Shown: positions 1-8,508 of the stretch, one piece after another | How the letters are laid out: each line of letters opens with the position of its first letter | How positions within the stretch are numbered: position 1 is the stretch's first letter | Origin: an uncultured Lachnospiraceae bacterium | GTDB lineage: Bacteria; Bacillota; Clostridia; Lachnospirales; Lachnospiraceae | Length of the DNA stretch: 64,000 bases | Assembly (NCBI GenBank): GCA_910580195.1 | Contig: CAJTWA010000010.1 | Location: 32,121 to 96,120, forward strand | Direction: 5' to 3' | Made by a program: the position numbers and the translations under genes | The notes under the pieces: generated by a model | Database searches by the model: none | The model's input: the letters and a program-made list of their open reading frames with translations, nothing else | What the model was told of the DNA's origin: nothing

Positions 1-488
1 CGCGCCAAGACCGGCTCTGCATAAACAGCCTGCCCATAATGGGTGTAAATGGCGTCAAATTCATTTGCAAAGTGAATGAAATAATGGCGGCAGCTGCGCA
101 CGGACCCAATCTTCTCAAGCCCTGCATAATCTTGGAAAACAGCCATCAGCCGGGTATAGGAGCCTTCCACCGGCACTTCGTAAATAACATCCGCCGATGA
201 AATCCCATACTGGGGCAGCGCGTCAGAGGTATTCCCAATCATGACGGCAAGAGGGCGTTTTTTTGCCAGTTCCCCGTCAATCCATTCCCCTGTCAGGTAG
301 CTCCTTGCCTTCCCCTCCGGCACTTCCGGCGTCGGCTCTGGGGTAGGCGTCGGTTCCGGCGTGGGGGTAGGCGTCGCAGTTTCCTCCACAGGAGGTTCCT
401 CCTTTGGCTCTTCTTTCTTCTTGCCGCAGCCAACCGCAGCGCTTAGTACCATTGCAGCCAACAGCAGCCATACAATCCTTTTTTTCAT
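1..488 (-). CDS. DUF3048 (YerB-like) lipoprotein, N-terminal part only
   Basis: The gene runs off the left edge, so only about 162 N-terminal residues are visible. It starts at 488 with GGAGG about 7 nt upstream. The product has a basic N-terminus, a hydrophobic stretch and a Cys at residue 21 in AAVGC, fitting a lipoprotein signal. A Thr/Pro/Glu-rich linker follows (about 37-56), then the DUF3048 start (KRPLAVMIGN, later YEVPVEGSYTR and GSVRSCRHYF). YerB-type proteins are membrane-anchored and their biochemical role is unsettled. The gene lies just downstream of ybeY in the same direction. The family call rests on recognising these motifs. Confidence 0.8.
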   Translation of the reverse strand, partial: MKKRIVWLLLAAMVLSAAVGCGKKKEEPKEEPPVEETATPTPTPEPTPTPEPTPEVPEGKARSYLTGEWIDGELAKKRPLAVMIGNTSDALPQYGISSADVIYEVPVEGSYTRLMAVFQDYAGLEKIGSVRSCRHYFIHFANEFDAIYTHYGQAVYAEPVLA

Positions 489-510
489 CTCATTTCCTCC
501 AAATTTTTCT

Positions 511-1014
511 TTATCTTAATATACCCATCTGTCCTAGGATGCCATTCTGCTTTTTTTCCATAATTGCAGCTTCTTCCTCTTCCATATGGTCATATCCCAA
601 CAAATGCAGCATACTGTGCAGGATTAGGAAAGCAAATTCCCGCCGCTGGCTGTGGCCGAAACGTTCTGCCTGTTCCTTTACCTTATCTGCGCACAGCACA
701 ATATCGCCCAGCATCACTTCGCCTGTGTCTGGGTTAAAGTTGCCCTTCTCCTGCCCAATCCCGGAAAAATCCCCGGGCGCGCTGTAATGGACCAGCGGGA
801 AGGAAAGCACGTCCGTAGGGCTGTCAAGCCCCCGCTGTGCACAGTTGATTTCCTGAATCCCTTCCAATGGGACAAGCAGCAGGCCAATTTCCGCTTCAAA
901 GGGAAACCCTTCTGCCTGCAAAGCAGCCTTGATGACTTCTTCTGCCAATTCCCGCCATTGGAACGGAAAATCCGGCTGTACTTCTTCCTCAATACAAACC
1001 GTCAAATTGCCCAT
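511..1014 (-). CDS. ybeY: Endoribonuclease YbeY (rRNA maturation factor)
   Basis: This is a 167-residue single-domain metalloprotein of normal family length. The zinc-binding signature HSMLHLLGYDH spans residues 133-143, with His133, His137 and His143 as ligands, preceded by the typical SPTDVLSFPL strand at 65-74. YbeY trims and quality-controls 16S rRNA in the cytoplasm. It lies 58 bp downstream of the yqfF-like gene in the conserved phoH-yqfF-ybeY order. A purine-rich run directly precedes the ATG, so the RBS spacing is tight. The identification is firm; the usual downstream partners dgkA, cdd and era are absent and a DUF3048 lipoprotein gene follows. Confidence 0.95.
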   Translation of the reverse strand: MGNLTVCIEEEVQPDFPFQWRELAEEVIKAALQAEGFPFEAEIGLLLVPLEGIQEINCAQRGLDSPTDVLSFPLVHYSAPGDFSGIGQEKGNFNPDTGEVMLGDIVLCADKVKEQAERFGHSQRREFAFLILHSMLHLLGYDHMEEEEAAIMEKKQNGILGQMGILR

Positions 1015-1072
1015 CCCCCTTTCTTTACATCCGCGAAATAACCCCGCCCCTATTATCAGGCACTCCCTGCTA

Positions 1073-2377
1073 TCAAAACAGCTTCGCCTCTTTAATCAGG
1101 TAATCCCTGATTTGCAGGAACATGTTCATGCTAAAGCCAGACTTGTCATACAGCCCGGAAACAGAATTCTCATTCAAAGTCTGGTAGACAAGGATGTCTT
1201 GGTTCCAAGAGCTGGAAAGGGTTGCCTTGTCCAGCACGTCAAATTTTGCCACTACGCTGTCTACCACATGCACAATGGCTGATTCCAAGGTGGAAGGCAG
1301 CTTCTGCTCCCCGTTATATTCCCGCAGTATGCCAATGACTTCTTTCGGCAGGTGGTTGCTTTTGGCTAAAGCCACCCCATTTTCCACATAAGGCTCCCCT
1401 GTCATGCGGCCAATGCGGTAGTAGAACCCTCCTGCCGCCGCCACATCCGGGTCGGCGCCTACCAGCCGGGCGCAGTTTTTGGCGATTTCCGCCACTTTCC
1501 TTGCATGGTTGTAATCTGCTTTGGAATAATTACGCACCTCCTGCACCAGCCCAAAATCTGCCCGCAGCACTTTTTCCATTTCCTGTTTCCGGGACACGTG
1601 CAGGTAAGTATGCATTTTCCGGTACAGGAAACAGGAACCCAATGCGGAAACTGCACCATTGCACCCCCCATAGAGTAACACATAAATGTCCAATTGACCA
1701 GTCTGCAAAAAAGAAAAAATTAAAACGCTTGCAAAAGTATATAAAAATAGGAAAATAATTTCCCACCGCCTGTCCTTCAGCCCGTCCAGAAACGACACTG
1801 CCATGCAGCCGCCAATTAGCAGGAACACGCCGCAAAGGAGCAGGTATAAGTTCTCCTGCCCGCAGACGGCAAAAACCGCCACATGGAACATCCCTTCCAC
1901 CATGCCGAAAAAGGACCCTGCAAGAATCGCCATCCCCATGGAAAACAGCAGCGCAGGCCTTGCATATTCCGGCAAATAGAGAAAGAGGACGGCTGCCGCG
2001 CAGGACCCGATATGCCACCCTGCAATGTTCTTATAATCCCCTGCCCTTTCGTAAAACCAGTCCTTCTGCTCCCGGTACAGCTCCATCCCTGCAAGGAAAA
2101 TGACGGCGTACAAAACCCCGAAAAACCCTAGCACCAGCATCCGGTCTATTTCCTGCTTGGTGACAATCCCCGCTAAAATACATTCCAAAATCCCGGCCGC
2201 TGCCATGCTGCACAGCATGAAATTTTTCTTCCCTTTGTCATGGCCTTTCAGGCTTTGGAAGTTCCCGTTTTCTTTATCTTTCTCATGGCCGTTCAAACCT
2301 GGCGGGCTTCCTGCCTGCCCCGCGCTCTCCCTTGCTGCCCCTGTTTCCTTTTTTCTCACGTCTTTCATAATCTTCAT
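1073..2377 (-). CDS. Short YqfF/PgpH-like HD-family membrane protein with altered HD motif
   Basis: The product has 434 residues with several hydrophobic segments between about 55 and 252, then a cytosolic HD-type domain (about 285-434). It sits where yqfF (pgpH), the c-di-AMP phosphodiesterase gene, normally sits between phoH and ybeY. Two things are odd. Family members are usually 700-900 residues with a large extracellular N-terminal domain, which is missing here. The metal-binding HD pair is replaced by Tyr320-Arg321 in GGFYYRIGR, although the first His (291) and last Asp (373, VHVVDS) remain. It may therefore be catalytically inactive and regulatory. The first Met overlaps phoH by 95 bp; a start near 2218 (residue 54) is an alternative. 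Confidence 0.75.
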   Translation of the reverse strand: MKIMKDVRKKETGAARESAGQAGSPPGLNGHEKDKENGNFQSLKGHDKGKKNFMLCSMAAAGILECILAGIVTKQEIDRMLVLGFFGVLYAVIFLAGMELYREQKDWFYERAGDYKNIAGWHIGSCAAAVLFLYLPEYARPALLFSMGMAILAGSFFGMVEGMFHVAVFAVCGQENLYLLLCGVFLLIGGCMAVSFLDGLKDRRWEIIFLFLYTFASVLIFSFLQTGQLDIYVLLYGGCNGAVSALGSCFLYRKMHTYLHVSRKQEMEKVLRADFGLVQEVRNYSKADYNHARKVAEIAKNCARLVGADPDVAAAGGFYYRIGRMTGEPYVENGVALAKSNHLPKEVIGILREYNGEQKLPSTLESAIVHVVDSVVAKFDVLDKATLSSSWNQDILVYQTLNENSVSGLYDKSGFSMNMFLQIRDYLIKEAKLF

Positions 2378-3311
2378 AAGCCTTTACTATTTTTTGTACC
2401 AATGGGTGCCGCACCACATCGCTGCTTGTCAAAGTACAGATACCGATTTCCTCTACGTTCTTTAAGACACGCAAGGCTACGTCCAAACCTGATACGCTGC
2501 CCGGCGCAAGGTCTTTCTGGGTCGCATCCCCAGTCACCACCACCCGGGAGCCAAAGCCAATCCTTGTCAAAAACATTTTCATCTGGGCTGGCGTGGTATT
2601 CTGCGCTTCGTCCAAGATAATAAAGGCGTTGTCCAAAGTCCGGCCGCGCATATAGGCAAGGGGCGCTACTTCTATCAGGCCTTTTTCCATATTTTTCTGG
2701 AAACTGTCCGGCCCCATAATCTGGTGCAGCGCATCGTACAGGGGACGCAGGTACGGATCTACCTTGCTCTGCAGGTCCCCCGGCAAAAACCCCAGCCGCT
2801 CCCCCGCCTCAATGGCCGGCCGCGTCAGGATAATCCGCCCTACGTCCTCATTTTTGAAGGCGGTAATTGCCATTGCCATGGCAAGGTATGTCTTCCCAGT
2901 CCCTGCCGGGCCCATGCCAAAGACAACCATTTTCTCCCGGATTTCATCCACGTATTTTTTCTGCCCCAGCGTCTTTGGCTTGATAGGCTTGCCATTGATG
3001 GTATGGCAGATCAGTTCCCGGTCGATTTCTGCCATTGCGGCTTCCTTTTCCTCAAAGGTGAGGGAAATGGCGTAATCCACATTTTGTTCCGTAATCTGGT
3101 TGCCCCGCTTGGACAGTTCAAAAAGCTGCGCAAAGACCCGGGACGCTTTTTCTACGTCCCTGTCTTTGCCCAGCAGCTTCATTTTATTGTCCCGTATCAC
3201 AACCGTGACGCCGAAGGCCCGCTCGATTTTCTTCATATGTGCGTCGAACTGCCCAAACACATTTGTCATATGTTCTGCAGAACAGTCAATTGTTTTCTCC
3301 ATCAGACCCAT
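2283..3311 (-). CDS. phoH: PhoH-family ATPase
   Basis: This 342-residue protein has an N-terminal KH-like segment (about 25-60) and a PhoH P-loop ATPase domain. Walker A is GPAGTGKT at 134-141 and Walker B is ILDEAQN near 232-238; TRPAIEAGERLGFLPGD is the family signature. PhoH2-type proteins are RNA-associated ATPases, and the physiological role is unclear. I chose the ATG at 3311 over upstream in-frame Mets because AGGAAGGG precedes it and it lies just inside the yqfD end (26-bp overlap), as expected for translational coupling. The C-terminus is a charged Gly/Arg/Lys tail that overlaps the next gene. Confidence 0.92.
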   Translation of the reverse strand: MGLMEKTIDCSAEHMTNVFGQFDAHMKKIERAFGVTVVIRDNKMKLLGKDRDVEKASRVFAQLFELSKRGNQITEQNVDYAISLTFEEKEAAMAEIDRELICHTINGKPIKPKTLGQKKYVDEIREKMVVFGMGPAGTGKTYLAMAMAITAFKNEDVGRIILTRPAIEAGERLGFLPGDLQSKVDPYLRPLYDALHQIMGPDSFQKNMEKGLIEVAPLAYMRGRTLDNAFIILDEAQNTTPAQMKMFLTRIGFGSRVVVTGDATQKDLAPGSVSGLDVALRVLKNVEEIGICTLTSSDVVRHPLVQKIVKAYEDYERREKKGNRGSKGERGAGRKPARFERP

Positions 3312-4548
3312 GTTCCATCTGCCCTTCCTGTGGTATATCGGTGGCTGCAGTGGCCTTCCGCTCCCCAATGGGCTCAATGACCGTCAGGGTGCCGGAGGCG
3401 GTGCAGCTTTTTGTGTCTGTTACTATCATAACATTATTTTCCATAATTTGAACCCCCTTTTGTGTTAATTCTTCACAAAATTGGTCCAATTTCGCTTTTG
3501 CAGCCTGTTCTGCCTCATTTTTCGTGTATTGTTTCCGCTCGGTCCGGTACTCTTTTGCGGTTTCCTTGGTAAAAGCCAGCGGCAGGTAGAAGGTATCCCC
3601 GATTTTCATGTCGTACTCGTCGGTAATGGTGTCGTAATCGGTAAATTTGCGGAAAAAATGGGGGAATTTTACCTGCATGGAAAATAGCCGGACGCCCCAC
3701 GCCCCGCTTTCCTTCCCGGTATATGCTTTTTCCTCGTAAGACATGGAAAAATGGTCCTCATACTGGTATTCGGTAATGCCGAGGATATCGGCGTCGGACA
3801 CGCAGTATTGGTAAGAAGAAATTTCCTCGCTGTCGTTGTACACAGGGTTTTTGCCTTCCACCAAAATGTCCCCGGGCTCCACCTTGCTGCCTTTTTCTAC
3901 ATAAGGCGTCCCCTGCCGGGTGAGGATGCTGTAAATAGTGGCCGGCTTATCCGCCACTAAATCGCTTGGGGCGCCGTCCGCCCCCTCCTGCTCCGCTGCC
4001 TGCTGGTTGGTGGCAAGGTTTTCCTGCACGTCGATAATCAGCATGGTCCCTTCCAGCTTAGCAGATGCCCAGATAATGTCCCCGAAGCCAGCCCTAAGCT
4101 CCTCTTCGATTTCCTCACAGTCTATTTTGCTTTTTGGGAGCCCGTGGTATACCTTATTTTCTTCCAGAAATTTTAAAATATTGCTGTCCGTTTCATGGAG
4201 GTTCCCATTGATCTCTATTCTCCACACAAACAGCGACATGCCGTATAAAAGCCCGCAGCAAAGCACAATCCCTGCAAAAAACAATTTCCGTTTCCGGTAA
4301 CGGCGCATCAGGAACGGAAGGCCGGTGCGCTCTAAGATGACAAACGTTGTCCTTGTTTTTTTCAGGATGGGCTTTAGCTGCTTTAGGCCCCGGACGCTGA
4401 TGCAGAACACATAATTGTCCTCCTCGTATTCCAAGTTCCAGATGAGGATATTGTGGTTGCTGCACAAGTTTAAGAACCGTTCTGGGGCATACCCGGAAAG
4501 TTTAATTTTAACATACCCTTGCAAATATTTCAATTTATCAATTAACAA
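3286..4548 (-). CDS. yqfD: Sporulation protein YqfD
   Basis: This 420-residue protein matches the YqfD family in order and context. It has an N-terminal YlxR/YqfD-type segment (KLSGYAPERFLNLC), a membrane segment near 88-108, and a large C-terminal extracytoplasmic region with GTPYVEKGSKVEPGDILVEG. YqfD is a membrane protein made under sporulation control in spore-forming Firmicutes and is needed for spore development in Bacillus. It lies 14 bp after yqfC and overlaps phoH, so yqfC-yqfD-phoH-yqfF-ybeY appears to be one transcription unit. Confidence 0.9.
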   Translation of the reverse strand: MLIDKLKYLQGYVKIKLSGYAPERFLNLCSNHNILIWNLEYEEDNYVFCISVRGLKQLKPILKKTRTTFVILERTGLPFLMRRYRKRKLFFAGIVLCCGLLYGMSLFVWRIEINGNLHETDSNILKFLEENKVYHGLPKSKIDCEEIEEELRAGFGDIIWASAKLEGTMLIIDVQENLATNQQAAEQEGADGAPSDLVADKPATIYSILTRQGTPYVEKGSKVEPGDILVEGKNPVYNDSEEISSYQYCVSDADILGITEYQYEDHFSMSYEEKAYTGKESGAWGVRLFSMQVKFPHFFRKFTDYDTITDEYDMKIGDTFYLPLAFTKETAKEYRTERKQYTKNEAEQAAKAKLDQFCEELTQKGVQIMENNVMIVTDTKSCTASGTLTVIEPIGERKATAATDIPQEGQMEHGSDGENN

Positions 4549-4562
4549 CGCCCTACTACCCC

Positions 4563-4865
4563 TTATGTTCCATATATGATTCCTTGGATGTAACCGGTAA
4601 TTTTCATTTCCTCATTGGTGTAGTATTCTACCAGCAACCGCTTGCCTTGGATGGTGACTTGGCAGGTCTTGGTCTGCAGGCGGATTTTTTCTTGGGTGTA
4701 TTCGATAATCCCCTTGTAGTTCTCCACCAAGACTTGGTTGCGGCCCATGGCGGTGATGATGACGGAACCGTACATGATGTCCATGGGGAGTTCTAGGGAC
4801 TCTACGAGGTTGGATTTTACGTTTTCTTTTACTTGGCTTAATTTGCTTTGTTTTCGTTTTCCCAT
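4563..4865 (-). CDS. yqfC: Sporulation protein YqfC
   Basis: This small protein of 100 residues starts at MGKRKQSKLSQ and continues with LELPMDIMYGSVIITAMGRN and QVLVENYKGIIEYTQEKIRL, the YqfC/YabP-type pattern. I chose the ATG at 4865 over the in-frame Met at 4994 because the intervening 43 codons lie partly inside a dispersed repeat. No good Shine-Dalgarno is visible before it. YqfC is co-expressed with YqfD during sporulation. The coding sequence is unusual for a minus-strand gene here: its plus strand is rich in G and T, part of the skewed flank of the repeat at 4967-5146. Confidence 0.88.
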   Translation of the reverse strand: MGKRKQSKLSQVKENVKSNLVESLELPMDIMYGSVIITAMGRNQVLVENYKGIIEYTQEKIRLQTKTCQVTIQGKRLLVEYYTNEEMKITGYIQGIIYGT

Positions 4866-4966
4866 ATTGCAATATATGTGGGGTGTGGGGGTTTTATTAC
4901 TGGAATTAGGACAATTCCTATAGAGCCTGCATGAAAAATGCAATGAAAAAATATTTGGGACCGGAC

Positions 4967-5146
4967 GGCAATTCCGGGCAGCCCTTCCCCACACAAACTG
5001 GGCAACGTTCCGGCGAACTAACTGCTAACTCCGGCTAAGTGATTCAGGATAGCCTTCATCACTAAGCCTGCGTAAGCAGTGGATTTCGCCTCCACTAAGG
5101 ACGCCCATGAACCGTTTGCTTAGGGGAAGGGCTGCCCGGAATTGCC
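4967..5146 (+). repeat. Structured dispersed repeat, copy A
   Basis: This 180-bp intergenic unit has complementary ends (GGCAATTCCGGGCAGCCC at left, its complement at right; at least 24 pairs, then CAAAC/GTTTG). Inside are GGGC/GCCC, ACTGCT/AGCAGT, a stem GGCT-A-AGTGAT pairing ATCACT-A-AGCC, and a hairpin GTGGA/TCCAC. Four more copies and one remnant occur in the window, with compensatory differences in the same stems. It codes for no protein. Whether it acts as RNA or as a non-autonomous mobile repeat is unknown. Confidence 0.85.
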
Positions 5147-5337
5147 TGTGTATTGAAAAAGAAAAAATTCACTATAGTACTCTGAAAAATGTTTCCTGCA
5201 AGATACCATACCGTCCCTTTACGTCAGATTTTGAACAAAAACTGCCATGTGGCCGTTTATATTTTGCTAGGTACGTGAAAACTTTGCGCCAGACAACGGT
5301 CTTTATTTCCCGTTGTCTGGCGGCTGATGCCTGAAAA

Positions 5338-6210
5338 TTAATCAAAGAGGCTTAATTGGACAGGGCGGTTCTTTTCTTCAAAGCTGCTTAGGTATGCGAA
5401 GATTTCTGAGTTATCGTGCAGGATGCCATTGTCCCCGCATATTTGATGAAATATTTTCATAAGCTCGTTGTTCTTTGGGCTGTTGATTTGGTATTGCATA
5501 CCATAAGTACGCATATACTTCTCTTTCATGCGGGGGAACAGCCGGTCTAACTGGCTATAAAAATATTCCCTGTTCCCCTCCCGGAGCGTTAAGCCCATCC
5601 CAAAACAGATTACGCCAGAAACCTTTGCTTCTATGCAATATCCTAAAATTCCCCTGATGTTTTCTTCCGTATCATTGATGAAAGGAAGAATTGGGCAAAG
5701 CCAGACAACCGTTGGGATGCCTGCTTCATTCAGCTTTTTCAAGGCTTTCACACGTTCTTTTGTTGTGCTTACGTTTGGCTCAATTTTTTTGCACAAACCT
5801 TCATCATAGGTGGTCAGGGTCATCTGCACAACGCATTTTGTTTTATCGTTGATTGATTTCAACAGGTCTAAGTCCCGCAATACCCGGTCGGATTTAGTAA
5901 TCAAAGTGAAGCCAAAACCGTATTGCTCTGCTAATGCCAATGCTTTGCGGACATTCCCAATTTTACTTTCAAGGGGGAGGTACGGGTCCGCCATAGAGCC
6001 TGTGCCCAGCATACATTTTTCCCGTTTCCGTTTCAGGGCATGTTCTAACAGTTCGATGGCATTTGCCTTAATTTCAATGTCCTCAAACTCATGCCCCATG
6101 TGATAGCACTTACTCCGTGAGTCGCAGTAGATACAGCCATGGGAGCAGCCGCGGTATAAATTCATTCCGTTTTTGGCGGATAAGATGCTTTTCGCATTTA
6201 CAAAGTGCAT
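5338..6210 (-). CDS. SPL-like radical SAM protein
   Basis: This 290-residue protein carries the radical SAM cluster motif CxxxCxxC as C22-S-H-G-C26-I-Y-C29, which holds the 4Fe-4S cluster that cleaves S-adenosylmethionine. The N-terminus (FVNAKSILSAKNG) and GTGSMADPYLPLE resemble stand-alone proteins related to spore photoproduct lyase (Rv2578c-type), whose substrates are unknown. It is monocistronic, with the structured repeat on its 3' side. Base composition is slightly more A/T-rich than neighbouring genes, so acquisition by transfer is possible. No substrate-specific feature can be named. Confidence 0.82.
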   Translation of the reverse strand: MHFVNAKSILSAKNGMNLYRGCSHGCIYCDSRSKCYHMGHEFEDIEIKANAIELLEHALKRKREKCMLGTGSMADPYLPLESKIGNVRKALALAEQYGFGFTLITKSDRVLRDLDLLKSINDKTKCVVQMTLTTYDEGLCKKIEPNVSTTKERVKALKKLNEAGIPTVVWLCPILPFINDTEENIRGILGYCIEAKVSGVICFGMGLTLREGNREYFYSQLDRLFPRMKEKYMRTYGMQYQINSPKNNELMKIFHQICGDNGILHDNSEIFAYLSSFEEKNRPVQLSLFD

Positions 6211-6337
6211 AACCCTCTCCTCAAAATGAAAAACCTATTTTTCACACGAACGCCTCCTTATGGTTTATGGCAATAGGATACCACATGAAACTTGACACCC
6301 TTATGTCATGTTATGTATTTTATGAACGGCAAACTTA

Positions 6338-6386
6338 TCACTGCAGAAAACTTTTCCCTATACACAGGCAATTTTGGGCAGCCCCA
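6338..6386 (-). repeat. Decayed end of the structured repeat
   Basis: The run AACTTTTCCCTATACACAGG followed by CAATTTTGGGCAGCCCC matches the 3' tail and right arm of the structured repeat read on the opposite strand (copy A reverse: AATACACAGG then CAATTCCGGGCAGCCC). The rest of the unit is missing. This is a truncated copy 1.2 kb from copy A. Confidence 0.5.
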
Positions 6387-6433
6387 AAAATCCCCATCCG
6401 ATGATTCGTTATCATTTTCTAATTAGAAGCCTG

Positions 6434-7117
6434 CTACCTTGCCGGCATTTGGAACCCCTCAAGCGCCCGGTTCAGGAAATCATTAAAAGGCTTCATCAGC
6501 CGGAACACCTCCGCTGCCCTTGCGATGAAGGCTTCTGCATCCGCCAATTCTTCATCCTTTATCGGGTATTCCAGGTACCAGCTCTTAAATTTTAAATATT
6601 CCCCTTGGGGATGCTCCTTCCCATACTCCGCAGGGACTTTTTTTAACGCCGTCCCCTGCACTGTAAAATACTTTTCAAACTCCGTCCCATGGATTAACTT
6701 TTCCCATTCCTCTCCATGCCCTGCAATATAATCCCGCACCATCCTTGTTGCATCCTTAAACATGTCCGCAAACAGGCCGCCCCCTAAAAAGGACTGGCTG
6801 CCGGGCTTTACCATCAGGTAATACCCTACAGGGACAGGCAGCTTGCCCTTAGAGGAAATATGTGCCCGGAACGCAGGGTTATACGGGGATTTGTCATGGC
6901 TGAAACGCGTGTCCCGCACAATCTTAAAGGTAAGGTCTTTGGGGCTGTTGTGCAGAATACTGCTGTCAAATTTCCCGATTTCCAGCATCAATGCCTGCAA
7001 TAATTTTTCAAATTCTGCATTTGCCGCTTTATAACTGTCCTTGTTCGCATGGTACCACTCGCGGCTGTTGTTCGCGGCCAATGCTGATAAGTACTCCAGA
7101 ATGATTTTTGTATCCAT
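6434..7117 (-). CDS. DUF2461 domain protein
   Basis: The product has 227 residues and fills a complete DUF2461 (TIGR02453) domain. The conserved opening LSALAANNSREWYHANKDSY is present, as are IVRDTRFSHDKSPYNPAFRAHIS (about 65-87) and a closing region with KSWYLEYPI. The family is widespread and of unknown function; no catalytic residues are established. It starts at 7117 with AAAGGAGATGG upstream. The stretch between it and the preceding sigma-factor gene is made of repeated units derived from the end of that gene. Confidence 0.88.
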   Translation of the reverse strand: MDTKIILEYLSALAANNSREWYHANKDSYKAANAEFEKLLQALMLEIGKFDSSILHNSPKDLTFKIVRDTRFSHDKSPYNPAFRAHISSKGKLPVPVGYYLMVKPGSQSFLGGGLFADMFKDATRMVRDYIAGHGEEWEKLIHGTEFEKYFTVQGTALKKVPAEYGKEHPQGEYLKFKSWYLEYPIKDEELADAEAFIARAAEVFRLMKPFNDFLNRALEGFQMPAR

Positions 7118-7129
7118 AACTTGCCATCT

Positions 7130-7353
7130 CCTTTATGGTTCTTCCTAATGGAAAGCTGCCCGGGGCTTTCTATTTCTGCCCCTATAGCCTTCCGCTCTGT
7201 ATCGGTTCTTTCTCTTGGAAAGCTGCTTTGGGCTTTTTATTTCTCTCCCTGCAGCCTTCTGCTCCGTTTATGGGTTCTTGATAACCCGAAGAGTTAGAAA
7301 CAGCTATCGAACGTGGCAGCCTTCCGCTCCGTTTATGGGTTCTTGATAACCGA
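7130..7353 (-). repeat. Degenerate tandem repeat from the 3' end of the sigma-factor gene
   Basis: About 3.5 units of roughly 65-67 bp are recognisable by their shared parts: TTATGGGTTCTTGATAACC (twice nearly identical, once as TTATGGTTCTTCCTAATGG), GGAAAGCTGC, and CAGCCTTCCGCTCCG. The unit at the high-coordinate end includes the last codons and stop of the sigma-factor gene. The array fills the space up to the RBS of the DUF2461 gene. Confidence 0.7.
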
Positions 7354-8184
7354 AAGCTGCGTGGAATTTAAAAATTCCTGTATCATGCGCTTCGTGCGCT
7401 CAGGCGACTGGTAGGGCTTGCAGAAGGAAAAATCCTGCGACAAATTGTCGATATCCTCCATGGCATTTTTCACCTGCACAATGGCCCCAACGGGAAGCTC
7501 TGGGCTTTCTGTATAATCTAGGTGCAGCGGGTCTATCCTATGGTTCTGTATGGCGTAATTTACCCTGTCTTTGCATCTGCACCTGCCGCCCCCGTATTCC
7601 CCGCAATACTGCCCAAGGAAATCCGCCATTTTCCTGCGCACCCGGGAAAGCCGCTGGCGGTACGCCTCTGGGGTGATGCCCAAAATATCCCCCGCAATCC
7701 GGCTGTCAACCTGAAACATTGTGCCCAAAATGAAAATGCACCTGCTCTCCACATCAAGGCACTGGAGCATGACATTGGTACAGGACAGTTTCAGTTCTTC
7801 CGCTAAAATGCCCTGTTCCACATCCTGCGTCAAATCCGGCACATCCTGTATGTTCCCGTTTTCTATGTCATCCCCATAATATTCAAAGCTAAGGGGATAG
7901 CGGGCGAACATATGCTTTTTGTAACTTTTCAGATGGTTGGATGCAATGCGGAATACCCACGTTGTAAATGCGCTCTCGCCCCGGAAAGACGACAGATGCG
8001 TAATCATTTTCAATAGGATGTCCTGCGTGGCGTCCTCTGCATCCGCAAATGTGCCAAGCATCCGCAGGGACAGGTTAAATACAATGTCCTGCACGCCTGC
8101 AATCAGGGTTTCAAGAGCCTCTTTGTCCCCTGCGGTGGCTTTGGCGACTAGCGCCCGCAATTCTTCGTTTTTTTCTTTCTTCAT
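7333..8184 (-). CDS. ECF-type RNA polymerase sigma factor with C-terminal extension
   Basis: This 283-residue sigma-70-family protein has region 2 at about 25-95 (DAEDATQDILLKMITHLSSF, then TTWVFRIASNHL) and region 4 at about 135-195 (SRIAGDILGITPEAYRQRLSRVR as the helix-turn-helix). A further 85 residues start with a Cys-rich segment (CGEYGGGRCRCKDR), which could bind metal and control activity. Ordinary ECF factors end near residue 190. No anti-sigma gene is adjacent, so the extension may replace one. The start at 8184 has AGGAGGTAAAAT upstream. Target promoters are unknown. Confidence 0.85.
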   Translation of the reverse strand: MKKEKNEELRALVAKATAGDKEALETLIAGVQDIVFNLSLRMLGTFADAEDATQDILLKMITHLSSFRGESAFTTWVFRIASNHLKSYKKHMFARYPLSFEYYGDDIENGNIQDVPDLTQDVEQGILAEELKLSCTNVMLQCLDVESRCIFILGTMFQVDSRIAGDILGITPEAYRQRLSRVRRKMADFLGQYCGEYGGGRCRCKDRVNYAIQNHRIDPLHLDYTESPELPVGAIVQVKNAMEDIDNLSQDFSFCKPYQSPERTKRMIQEFLNSTQLSVIKNP

Positions 8185-8508
8185 AGATTTTACCTCCTAC
8201 TTAATTAGACACCATTTCTCCGCCTGTGTGACAGGATTTTTTAAAAAAATTCCATAGGACGCACTTTCCGGTAAAATAAAAAGCAGATAGCTATGCTTAT
8301 AGCATAAACCATCCACTTTAAGCCGTTCTTTTTATCCCCTCATTTATTTCATTCAAATGCAAAATGCAGCATAAAGGGGGGCTGTCCTTTTCCCGTCTTC
8401 AAAGCCAAAATTTTTTGAAGAAACTTGAAAGAAAACCCCAAAAAGGCTAAAATAGAAGGCAAGGCCACATCCATGGATTGCCTGAACCTACAGAACTGGA
8501 GCAAACAG

